Shown here: piece by piece, positions 1 to 12,100 of the stretch
Position numbering within the stretch: the stretch's first letter is position 1
Layout: each line of letters begins with the position of its first letter
Source: Acridotheres tristis
Taxonomy: Eukaryota > Chordata > Aves > Passeriformes > Sturnidae
Assembly (NCBI GenBank): GCA_037013685.1
Contig: JAQOXP010000051.1
Coordinates: 124,001-188,000 of the forward strand
Direction of reading: 5' to 3'
Length of the DNA: 64,000 nt
Notes under the pieces: model-generated
What the model saw: the letters and a program-made list of their open reading frames with translations, nothing else
The model's database searches: none
What the model was told of the DNA's origin: nothing
Translations under genes and position numbers: made by a program

Positions 1-101
1 CAGCGCCACTGGACCTCGCGCAGCTCGGGGCAGTCGGACAGAATCATCTCGAACGTCGTGATGAGCGCGTCGAACTTGTACGCACCTGGGATCAGCCGGC
101 C
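1..101 (-). CDS. CHD8: CHD8 coding exon 13 (truncated by window edge)
   Basis: Encodes [20 protein letters not shown] and [14 protein letters not shown], which directly precedes the DEAH box in CHD8. Acceptor ctgcag at 107-102. This exon start and its acceptor reappear three times in the upstream intron. Confidence 0.96.
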
Positions 102-3100
102 CTGCAGGTGAGAGACAGGTAAGGCACAGGTGAGACACAGCGTCACTGATCTGTGTGCACCTGGGATCAGCCGGCCCTGCAGGTGAGAGACAGGTAAGGC
201 ACAGGTGAGATGGCATCACCCTGAATGTCACTGATCTGTGTGCACCTGGGATCAGCCAGCCCTGCAGGTGACACAGGTGAGATACAGGTGAGACACAGTG
301 TCACTGATCTGTGTGCACCTGGGATCAGCCGGCCCTGCAGGTGGCACAGGTGAGATGGGATCACCCCAAAGGCAGCAATGAGCACGAATAATCTGTGCAC
401 ACCTGGCACTGGCTACACCTGTGGGGGCCGTGGTACCAGATACTAGATGCATGTACAGGTACGTACAGGTGTACAACTCATACAGGTATGTACAGGTGCG
501 TAACTCCTAACCCATACAGGTGCGTCACAGGTAGGTACAGATCCATAAACTGTTATAATATTCTATGAGCCATACAGGTGTGCATAGGTGTATAACCCAT
601 GCACGGGTGTCTGAGCATCAGGTGTGTGTGTGTCCAGGTGTGCCCAGGTGTATAACCCATTCTAACCCATACAGGTGTGCACAGGTGAGCTCACCTTGCT
701 GTCCTTGCAGTACATCTCGTACTGCTGGATCATCTGCCGGGAGGCCAGGCTGCCGTGGTACACGATGGTGTTCAGGTGTGTCCAGGTGCTGAACTCGCGC
801 TCCCAGTTGGCGATGGTGCTCAGGGGTGCGATGACCAGGTAAGGGCCGCGCACGCCGGCGCCGTGCACCTCCTGCAGGAACGCGATCGACTGGATCGTCT
901 TCCCCAGCCCCATCTCGTCCGCCAGGATGCAGTTCTGCCTGAGGGACAGGTGAGCACAGGTGAGGCACAGGTGAGCTACAGGTGAGGTGAGGCTGGAGCA
1001 GGTAAGGGACACCCGGGACAGGTGAGGCACGGATGAGGAGAAAAGGGAACGAGTAACGTGCACCTGGGGCAGGTAATGGACACCTGAGACAGATAATACA
1101 CGCCTGGGAAACATAGTGCACACCTGAGACAGGTAAGGTATAACGGGGATAGGTGAGCACAGGTAAGCGGAATATGGAACAGGTAAGGTGTGCCTGGAAC
1201 AGGCAATGTACATCTAGGTCAGGTAAAAAACACCTAAAACAGGTAATCTACACCTGGTTGTGTTTACTCGTCCCCAGGTGTGATTACCTGTCCCAGGTGC
1301 GCTCACCTGTTGTACCAGTTGAACAGGAGCCAGTTCACGCCCTCCAGCTGATACTCCCGGAGCTGGTTGTGGTTCTTGTACTCGTGGGACGCCTCCAGCT
1401 TCTTCCAGGCGCCGGCCTGGGGGCGTGGCTGCGGACAGGTGAGACAGGTGAGGGACAGGTGAGCCCAGAAACGTTACAGAACCACCCCAAAAACGTTAAA
1501 AATGGAGGCGGAAATAACGAATGGAGCTCAAATGACCCAAAAACGACCCGAGGTGAGCTCAGGTGTGACCAGGTGGGCTCACCTGTGCTGGGACTCCTCC
1601 AGGTGAGACGGGGTCACACCTGGCGGGGGCTGGGGCTCAGCCGGAAGTGGGTGTGGCTCACCCCTACGTGTGTGTGTCTCACCTGTGCAGGTGTGTGTGT
1701 GTGTCTCACCTGTGCAGGTGTGTGTGTGTGTCTCACCTGTGCAGGTATGCGTGTGTGTCACCTGTGCAGGTATTTGTGCCTCACCCATATCTCACCTGTC
1801 CAGGTGTTCATACCTCACCTGTGCAGGTGTGTCTCAAGTGTTTATCTCTCACCTGTGCAGGTGTGTCTCAAGTGTTTATCTCTCACCTATGCAGGTGGGT
1901 GTATCTCACCTATGCAGATGTTCATGTCTCATCTGTGCAGGTGTGTCTCAGGTGTGCGTGTCTCACCTCTGCAGGTGTGTCTGTGTCCCACCTGTGCAGG
2001 TATGTCTCAGGTGTGTGTGTCTCACCTCTGCAGGTGTGTCTGTGTCTCACCTGTGCAGGTGTGTCTGTTTGTGTCTCACCTGTGCAGGTGTGTGTGTGTC
2101 TCACCCGTGCAGGTGTCTGTGTCCCACCTGTGCAGGGGTGTCTCAGGTGTTCGTGTCTCACCTGTGCAGGTGTGTCTCAGGTGTTCGTGTCCCACCTGTG
2201 CAGGTGTGTCTCACCTGTCTCTTGAGCTCGGGGTGCCGTGCCTGGATCCGTTTGAACTCGGCGATTTTGGCCTCGTCCACGTCCTCCTGCAGCTCCCAGG
2301 TGCTGTCCTCGTAGGGCAGCGAGCACCACTTGACCAGGTAATACACCACGGGCTGGGGGAGGGGCAGCACACCTGTCAGGGCTCAGCCTGAGCACCTGGG
2401 AACACCTGGGGCCACGCCCTGAACACCTGGGGCCACGCCCTGAACACCTGGGAACACCTGGGGCCACACCCTGAACACCTGGGAATACCTGGGACCACGC
2501 CCTGAACACCTGGGGCCACACCCTGAACACCTGGGAACACCTGGGGCCACGCCCTGAACACCTGGGAACACCTGGGGCCACGCCCTGAACACCTGGGGCC
2601 ACACCCTGAACACCTGGGAACACCTGGGGCCACGCCCTGAACACCTGGGGCCTTTTTCCCACCCCAAAAATCCCCAATTTTGGGATTTTCCCCACCCAAA
2701 AATCCCCAATTTTTGTTTTCTTCCCGTCCCCGGAATTCCCAATTTCAGGATTTCCCCACCCCAAAAATCCCCAATTTTGGGATTTTCCCACCCAAAAATA
2801 TCCCAAATTTGGGGATTTTCCCATCCCAAAAATCCCCAATTTTGTGATTTTTTCCATCCCAAATCCCCCAATTTTGGGATTTTCCCATCCCCAAAATCCC
2901 CAATTTTTGCTTTTTTCCCATCCCAGAATCCCCAATTTCAGGTTTTTCCCTCCCCAAAAATCCCCAATTTCGGGATTTTCCCATCCCCAGAATTCCAGAA
3001 TTTCGGGTTTTTCCCTCCCCAAATCCCCCAATTTTGGGATTTTCCCATCCCAAAAATCCCCAATTTCAGGTTTTTCCCACCCCAAAAATCCCCAATTTTT

Positions 3101-6100
3101 GAATTTTCCCTCCCAAAAATCCCCAATTTCGGGATTTTCCCTCCCCAGAATTCCCAAATTTGGGGATTTTCCCCACCCCAAAAATTCCCAGTTTTTGGAT
3201 TTCCCATCTCAGAATCCCCAATTTCGGGATTTTCCCATCCTAAAAATCCCCAATTTTTGTTTTTTTCCCCATCCCAGAATTCCCAATTTCGGGATTTCCC
3301 CACCCCAGAAATTCCCAATTTTTGGATTTCCCATCTCAGAATTCCCAAATTTGGGGATTTCCCCACCCCACAAATTCCCAATTTTGGGATTTTCCCCACC
3401 CAAAAATCCCCAATTTTTGTTTTTTTTCCCATCCCAGAATCCCCAATTTTTGGATTTTCCCATCCCAGAATCCCCAATTCTTGGATTTTCCCACCCCAGA
3501 AATTCCCAATTTTTGGATTTCCCATCTCAGAATTCCCAAATTTGGGGATTTCCCCACCCCAGAAATCCCCAATTTTTGGTTTTTTCCCATCTCAGAATTC
3601 CCAAATTTGGGGATTTCCCCACCCCACAAATTCCCAATTTTTGGATTTCCCGTCTCAGAATTCCCAAATTTTTGGATTTCCCCACCCCAGAAATTCCCAA
3701 TTTTTGGATTTCTCGTCTCAGAATTCCCAATTTCGGGATTTCCCCACCCCAGAAATTCCCAATTTTTGGATTTCCCATCTCAGAATTCCCAGTTTCGGGA
3801 TTTCCCCACCCCACAAATTCCCAATTTTTGGATTTCCCATCTCAGAATTCCCAAATTTTTGTTTTTTCCCATCCCACAAATTCCCAGTTTTTGTATTTCC
3901 CGTCTCAGAATTCCCAGTTTCGGGATTTCCCCACCCCAAATCCCCCATTCCAGCCCCACCTCTCCGTTGTCCTTGTCCACGCTGTGCGACTCGTCCAGGA
4001 TCCGATCGACCTCCACGTAGTCGGGGTTGAAGGGCTCCTCATCCTGACCCCCCAAAAAATTCCCAAAATTCCCATTTTCCTCCCCAAATCCTCCTTTTCC
4101 ACATCCCCCCAAAGTTCTCCCCCCAAATCCTCTTTTTTCCCCCAAAAAAATCTCGTTTTTTCTCCCCAAATCTTGATTTTTTTCCTCCCCAAATCCTGAT
4201 TTTTCCCCTCCCCAAATCCTGATTTTTCTCCTAATTCCCAATTTTTTTTCTTCCAGTTTTTTCCCTGACCAAAATCCCGTTTTTTCCCCCAAATCCTCAT
4301 TTTTCCCTCAATTCCCAATTTTTTCCCCAAAACCCCAATTTTTTCCCCCAAATCTCCAACTTTTTCCCCCAAATCTCCATTTTCCCACCGAAATCTCCAG
4401 ATTTTTCCCAAATCCTCATTTTCCCGCCAAATCCCCCAACTTTTTTCCCCAAATCCCCAATTTTTTTCCCCCAAAACCCCCAAATTTTTTCCCCCAATTT
4501 TTTCCCTAAAATCCCACAATTTTTTTCCCCAAAACCCCAATTTTTTTTCCCAAAACCTCAATTTTCCCCCTCCAAATCTCCATTCTTTACCCTCAAAACC
4601 CCCAATTTTTTTCCCCCAAAATCCCAACTTTTCCTTCAAAATCACATTTTTTTCTCCCCCAAATCTCCATTTTTCCCCCCAAAACCCCAATTTTTTCCCC
4701 AAAACCCCAATTTTTCCCCCAAAATCTCCATTTTTCCCCCAAACCCCCCAACTTTTTCCCCAAAATCCCCCAACTTTTTTCCCCCCAAATCCCAATTTTT
4801 CCCCCTTCCAATCTCATTTTTTTCCCCCAAATCTCCGTTTTTTTCCCCCAATTTTTCCCCAAATCCCCCAATTTTCCCCAAAATCCCATTTTTTCCCCCA
4901 AACCTCGTGGAAGAAGTGCCTCATCTGGTTCATTTTGGTTTTGAAACGTTTCAGTTTCTGGTGGATCCTCTTGTCCTTCTCCAGCTGCGCGATCGTGGCC
5001 CACTCGCAGTGCAGGTACGAGCTGGGGGCGGGGCCGGGCTCACCTGGGGCAGGTGAGGGCCCCAACCCCCCCACGGGGAGAGGGAACACCCCGAAAAACC
5101 CAAAAACGCCCCAAAAACCCCAAAAACAGCCCAAAAACAGCCCCGAAAAACCCAAAAACGGCCCCAAAAACCCCCAAACCAGCCCAAAAACAGCCCCGAA
5201 AAACCCAAAAACGGCCCCAAAAACCCCAAAACCAGCCCAAAAACGGCCCCAAAAACCCCAAAAACAGCCCCAAAAATGGCCCCAAAAACCCAAAACCAGC
5301 CCCAAAAATGGCCCCAAAAACCCAAAACCAGCCCAAAAATGGCCCCAAAAACCCAAAACCAGCCCAAAAACGGCCCCAAAAACCCAAAAACGGCCCCAAA
5401 ATTGGCCCCGAAAAATCCAAAAACAGCCCCAAAACCCCAAAAACAGCCCCAAAAATGGCCCCAAAAAACCCAAAAACGGCCCAAAACCCCAAAACCAGCC
5501 CCAAAAACGGCCCCAAAAACCCAAAAACGGCCCCAAAAACAGCCCCGAAATGGCCAAAACCAGCCCCAAAAAACAGCCCTGAAAACCACAAAAATGGCCC
5601 AAAAACGGCCCCAAAAAACCCAAAACCAGCCCCAAAAACGGCCCCAAAAACCCAAAACCAGCCCCAAAAACGGCCCCAAAAACCACAAAAATGGCCCAAA
5701 AACGGCCCCAAAAAACCCAAAACCAGCCCCAAAAATGGCCCCAAAAACCCAAAACCAGCCCCAAAAACGGCCCCAAAAACCACAAAAATGGCCCAAAAAC
5801 GGCCCCAAAAAACCCAAAAATGGCCCAGAAATGGCCCCAAAAACCCAAAACCAGCCCCAAAAACGGCCCCAAAAACCCAAAACCAGCCCAAAAACGGCCC
5901 CAAAAAACCCAAAACTAGCCCCAAAAACGGCCCCGAAAAACCCAAAAACGGCCAAAAAACGGCCCCAAAAAACCCAAAAACAGCCCCAAAAACGGCCCCA
6001 AAAACAGCCCCGAAATGGCCAAAACCAGCCCCAAAAAACAGCCCTGAAAACCACAAAAATGGCCCAAAAACGGCCCCAAAAACCCCAAAAACGGCCCCAA

Positions 6101-9100
6101 AAATGGCCCCCAAATAACCAAAAATAACCAGAAACAGCCCCAAAAACGACCCCAAAATGGCCAAAAACGGCCCCAAAAATGACCCCAAAAATGGCCCCAA
6201 AACGACCCTAAGTGACCATAAACGTTGGGAATGAGCACAGGTGAGCACAGGTGAGCACAGGTGAGCACAGGTGAGCACAGGTGAACACAGGTGAGCACAG
6301 GGGAACACAGGGGAACACAGGTGAGCACAGGTGAGCACAGGTGAGCACAGGTGAGCACAGGGGAACACAGGTGAGCACAGGGGAACACAGGGGAACACAG
6401 GTGAGCACAGGTGAGCACAGGTGAGCACAGGGGAACACAGGTGAGCACAGGTGAGCACAGGTGAGCACAGGTGAGCACAGGGGAACACAGGTGAGCACAG
6501 GGGAACACAGGGGAACACAGGTGAGCACAGGTGAGCACAGGTGAGCACAGGGGAACACAGGTGAGCACAGGTGAACACAGGTGAGCACTCACTAGTTCTT
6601 GTACTTGACGAAGAATTCCTCGGACTCCACCACCTGTCCCGAGGGCAGCTGAGGACGAGGAGCAGGAGGAAGGGGAGGAAGGCCAGGTGAGCTCAGGTGA
6701 GCCCCAGGTGTGCTCACCCAAGAGAACAAACCCAAGGGACCACCAGGTTACCACACTCAGGTGATCCTCAGGTGACCACACCCAGGTGACCACACCCTCC
6801 ATGTGACCACACCTCCCCCAGGTGATCACAGGTGACCACACCTCCCCCAGGTGATCACAGGTGACCACACCTCCCCCAGGTGATCACAGGTGACCACACC
6901 TCCCCCAGGTGATCACAGGTGACCACACCTCCCCCAGGTGAGCTCACCTCCTTCTTGACCACCCGCATGGACAGCACCTTGTCCACGATGGCGGCGTCCT
7001 CCTCGCTCGGGTTCTCCTGGGGAGGAGGAGGAGGAGGAGGAGGAAGGTCACCAAGAGGGCGAGGAAGGTGATGAGGATGAAGGTGAGGAGGATGATGGGG
7101 ATGAAGGTGAGGAGGATGATGGGGGAGGGATGAAGGTGAGGAGGATGACGGGGGTGGGGATGAAGGTGAGGAAGGTGATGGGGATGGGGATGAAGGTGAG
7201 GAGGATGATGGAGATGAAGGTGAGGAGGATGATGGGGAGGGATGAAGGTGAGGAAGGTGATGGGGATGAAGGTGAGGAAGGTGATGGGGATGGGGATGAA
7301 GGTGAGGAAGGTGATGGCGGCGGGATGAAGGTGAGGAGGATGATGGGGGAGGGATGAAGGTGAGGAGGATGATGGGGGAGGGATGAAGGTGAGGAGGATG
7401 ATGGAGATGAAGGTGAGGAGGAGGATGGGGGAAGGATGAAGGTGAGGAAGGTGATGGGGATGAAGGTGAGGATGAGCAACACGAGGGTGAGGACGAAGAG
7501 AACGATGAAGATGAGGATGAGGAAGGTGAGGATGAGGATGATGAGAATGACGCAGGTGAGGGGAGGAAGGCGAGGATGAGGATGATGAGGATGATGAGGA
7601 TGATGAGGAAGGTGAGGGAGGTAAAGATGAGGATGAGGAAGGCGAGGATGAGGAAGATGAGGATGATGAAGGTGAGGATGAGGAAGGTGACAATGAGGAT
7701 GACGAGAAAGATGATGAAGATGAGGATGAGGAAGATGATGACGCAGGTGAGGGGAGGAAGGCGAGGATGAGGAAGGTGAGAATGAGGAAAGTGAGGATGA
7801 GGATGATGATGACGCAGAGGAGGAAGGCGAGGATGAGGATGATGAGAATGATGAAGGTGAAGGAGCTGAGGATAAGGATGAGGAAGGTGAGGATGATGAT
7901 GATGAGGATGATGAGGATGATGAAGGTGAGGATGAGGATGATGAGGATGATGAAGGTGAGGAAAGCGAGGATGAGGATGATGAGGATGATGAAGGTGAAG
8001 GAGGTGAAGATGAGGATGAGGAAGGTGAGGATAAGGATGATGAGGATGATGAAGGTGAGGAAGGCGAGGATGAGGATGATGAGGATGATGAAGGTGAAGG
8101 AGGTGAAGATGAGGATGAGGAAGGTGAGGATAAGGATGATGAGGATGATGAAGGTGAGGAAGGCGAGGATGAGGATGATGAGAATGATGAAGGTGAAGGA
8201 GCTGAAGATGAGGATGAGGAAGGTGAGGATGAGGATGATGACGATGACGCAGGTGAGGAAAGCGAGGATGAGGATGAGGATGATGAGGATGATGAAGGTG
8301 AGGAAGGTGAGGATGAGGATGATGAGGATGATGAGGATGATGAAGGTGAGGAAGGTGAGGATGAGGATGATGAGGATGACGCACGTGAGGGGAGGAAGGC
8401 GAGGATAAGGAAGATGAGGATGATGATGAAGGTGAGGGAGGTGAAGATGAGGATGATGAAGGTGAGGAAGGTGAGGATGAGGATGAGGATGACGCAGGTG
8501 AGGGGAGGAAGGCGAGGATGAGGAAAGTGAGGATGAGGATGATGATGACGCAGGGGAGGAAGGCGAGGATGAGGATGAGGAGGATGATGAAGGTGAAGGA
8601 GGTGAAGATGAGGATGATGAAGGTGAGGAAGGTGAGGATGATGAGGATGACGCAGGTGAGGGGAGGAAGGCGAGGATAAGGAAGATGAGGATGATGATGA
8701 AGGTGAGGGAGGTGAAGATGAGGATGATGAAGGTGAGGATGAGGCAGAAGGGGAGGAAGGCCACTGACCACGAAGAACTGCATGGAGGGCAGCAGGGCGT
8801 CGCCGTCGGGCTCGGGGGGGGGGCGGGGGCGGCCGCTCGGGCCCCTCCCCCCGCTCGGGCCCCTCCCCCCGGGCGGGCCCCTCCCCCCGCTCGGGCCGCG
8901 CCCCGCCCCCCCCGGTGACGTCAAGCTCCTCCTCCTCCTCGTCGTCCGTGATGCGGATGTCCAGGTCCTCCGTGTACTTCTTGCGCTTCACCTGCCGGTT
9001 GGAGCGGCGCTTCTGGGGGGGGACAGGTGGGGTTACCTGGGGACAGCACCTGGGAACGGCTGACACACACCTGGCACACCTGGGAACGGCTGACACACCT

Positions 9101-12100
9101 GGGAATGGCTGACACACACCTGGCACACCTGGGGACAGCACCTGGGAACGGCTGGCACACACCTGGCACACCTGGGAATGGCTGGCACACCTGACACACC
9201 TGGGGACAGCACCTGGGAACGGCTACGTCACACCTGGCACACCTGGGAACGGCTGACACACACCTGGCACACCTGGGCACGGCTACATCACACCTGGCAC
9301 ACCTGGGGACAGCACCTGGGAACGGCTACATCACACCTGGCACACCTGGGAATGGCTGACACACACCTGGCACACCTGGGGACAGCACCTGGGAACGGCT
9401 GGCACACACCTGGCACACCTGGGGACAGCACCTGGGCACGGCTACATCACACCTGGCACACCTGGGAATGGCTGACACACCTGACACACCTGGGGACAGC
9501 ACCTGGGAACGGCTGACACACACCTGGCACACCTGGGGACAGCACCTGGGAACGGCTGACACACACCTGGCACACCTGGGGACAGCACCTGGGCACGGCT
9601 ACATCACACCTGGCACACCTGGGGACAGCACCTGGGCACGGCTGGCACACACCTGGCACACCTGGGGACAGCACCTGGGAATGGCTACATCACACCTGAC
9701 ACACCCGGGGACAGCACCTGGGCACGGCTGACACACACCTGACACACCTGGGGACAGCACCTGGGCACGGCTGACACACCTGGCACACCTGGGGACAGCA
9801 CCTGGGAACGGCTGACACACCTGGCACACCTGGGAATGGCTGACACACACCTGGCACACCTGGGGACAGCACCTGGGAACGGCTGACACACCTGGCACAC
9901 CTGGGAATGGCTGACACACCTGGGGACAGCACCTGGGAATGGCTGACACACACCTGGCACACCTGGGAATGGCTGACACACACCTGGCACACCTGGGGAC
10001 AGCACCTGGGAACGACTGACACACACCTGGCACACCTGGGAATGGCTGACACACACCTGGCACACCTGGGGACAGCACCTGGGAACGGCTACATCACACC
10101 TGGCACACCTGGGAATGGCTGACACACCTGGGGACAGCACCTGGGAATGGCTGACACACACCTGGCACACCTGGGAATGGCTGACACACACCTGGCACAC
10201 CTGGGGACAGCACCTGGGAACGACTGACACACACCTGGCACACCTGGGAATGGCTACATCACACCTGACACACCTGGGGACAGCACCTGGGCACGGCTAA
10301 CATACCTTGGTACAACCACCCCTGGGTGGGCTCACCTGGCCACACCCACCACACCTGCCCAGGTGAGCTCACCTGCACACACACCCCCCCCTCACCTGCC
10401 CAGGTGAGCTCACCTGCACACACACCCCCCCCTCACCTGTCCAGGTGAGCTCACCTGCACACACACCCCCCCTCACCTGCCCAGGTGAGCTCACCTGCAC
10501 ACACACCCCCCCTCACCTGCCCAGGTGAGCTCACCTGCACACACCCACGCCCTCACCTGCCCAGGTGAGCTCACCTGCACACACACCCCCCCTCACCTGC
10601 CCAGGTGAGCTCACCTGTACACACACCCCCCCTCACCTGCCCAGGTGAGCTCACCTGCACACACACCCCCCCCCTCACCTGTCCAGGTGAGCTCACCTGC
10701 ACACACACCCCCCCCTCACCTGCCCAGGTGAGCTCACCTGCACACACCCCCCCTCACCTGCCCAGGTGAGCTCACCTGCACACACCCCCCCTCACCTGCC
10801 CAGGTGAGCTCACCTGCACACACACACCCCCCCCTCACCTGCCCAGGTGAGCTCACCTGCACGCCGCCCTCCTCGTCGCGCCGCGGGGACGGCGCCGGCA
10901 GCGCCTCCGAGTCGGAATTGTCGGAGCTGGGATTGCGGCGGCGCTTCTTGCCCACCACGGGAGTGATGGTGCTGCGGACAGAGTGACCACTGAGTGACCA
11001 CTGACCACTGAGTGACCGCTGACCACTGAGTGACCATGAGTGACCATGAGTGACCACTGACCACTGAGTGACCACTGACCACTGAGTGACCACTGAGTGA
11101 CCACTGACCACTGAGTGACCACTGAGTGACCACTGACCACTGAGTGACCACTGAGTGACCACTGACCACTGAGTGACCATGAGTGACCACTGAGTGACCA
11201 CTGACCACTGAGTGACCACTGAGTGACCACTGAGTGACCACTGAGTGACCACACTGACCAGTGAATGATCACACTGACCAATGAGTGACCACTGAGTGAC
11301 CACTGACCACTGAGTGACCACTGAGTGACCACTGACCACTGAGTGACCACTGAGTGACCACTGAGTGACCACTGAGTGACCACTGAGTGACCACTGACCA
11401 CTGAGTGACCACTGAGTGACCACTGAGTGACCACTGAGTGACCACTGACCACTGAGTGACCACTGAGTGACCACTGACCACTGAGTGACCACTGAGTGAC
11501 CACTGAGCGACCACTGAGTGACCACTGAGTGACCACTGAGTGACCACTGAGTGACCACTGACCACTGAGTGACCACTGAGTGACCACTGAGTGACCACTG
11601 AGTGACCACTGACCACTGAGTGACCACTGAGTGACCACTGAGTGACCACTGAGTGACCACTGACCACTGAGTGACCACTGACCACTGAGTGACCACTGAG
11701 TGACCACTGAGTGACCACTGAGTGACCACTGACCACTGAGTGACCATGAGTGACCAGTGAGTGACCACAGTGACCACTGAGTGACCACTGAGTGACCACT
11801 GACCACTGAGTGACCCTGAGTGACCACTGACCACTGAGTGACCACTGAGTGACCACTGAGTGACCACTGACCACTGAGTGACCACTGAGTGACCACACTG
11901 ACCATGAGTGACCACTGAGTGACCACAGTGACCACTGACCACTGAGTGACCAGAGTGACCACTGACCACTGAGTGACCAGAGTGACCCTCACCTGTCCCA
12001 TACCCTCACCTGTCCATACCACACCCTCACCTGTCCCATACCCTCACCTGTCCATACCATACCCTCAGCTGTCCCACCCTCACCTGTCCCTGTCCCACAC

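Noticed and set aside
5040..6578. A 512-residue minus-strand open frame rich in FLGPFLG and [10 protein letters not shown] repeats
   Set aside because: It spans two unrelated satellites in a CHD8 intron; nothing resembles a membrane protein family and splicing of CHD8 removes it.
8769..9012. Treating the CHD8 exon 5 frame break as a microintron
   Set aside because: No GT-AG pair of plausible size restores both conserved halves; long G and C runs explain it more simply.
6237..10850. CRISPR-like or telomere-like interpretation of the short tandem arrays
   Set aside because: Units are contiguous without unique spacers, have no TTAGGG pattern, and lie inside vertebrate introns.
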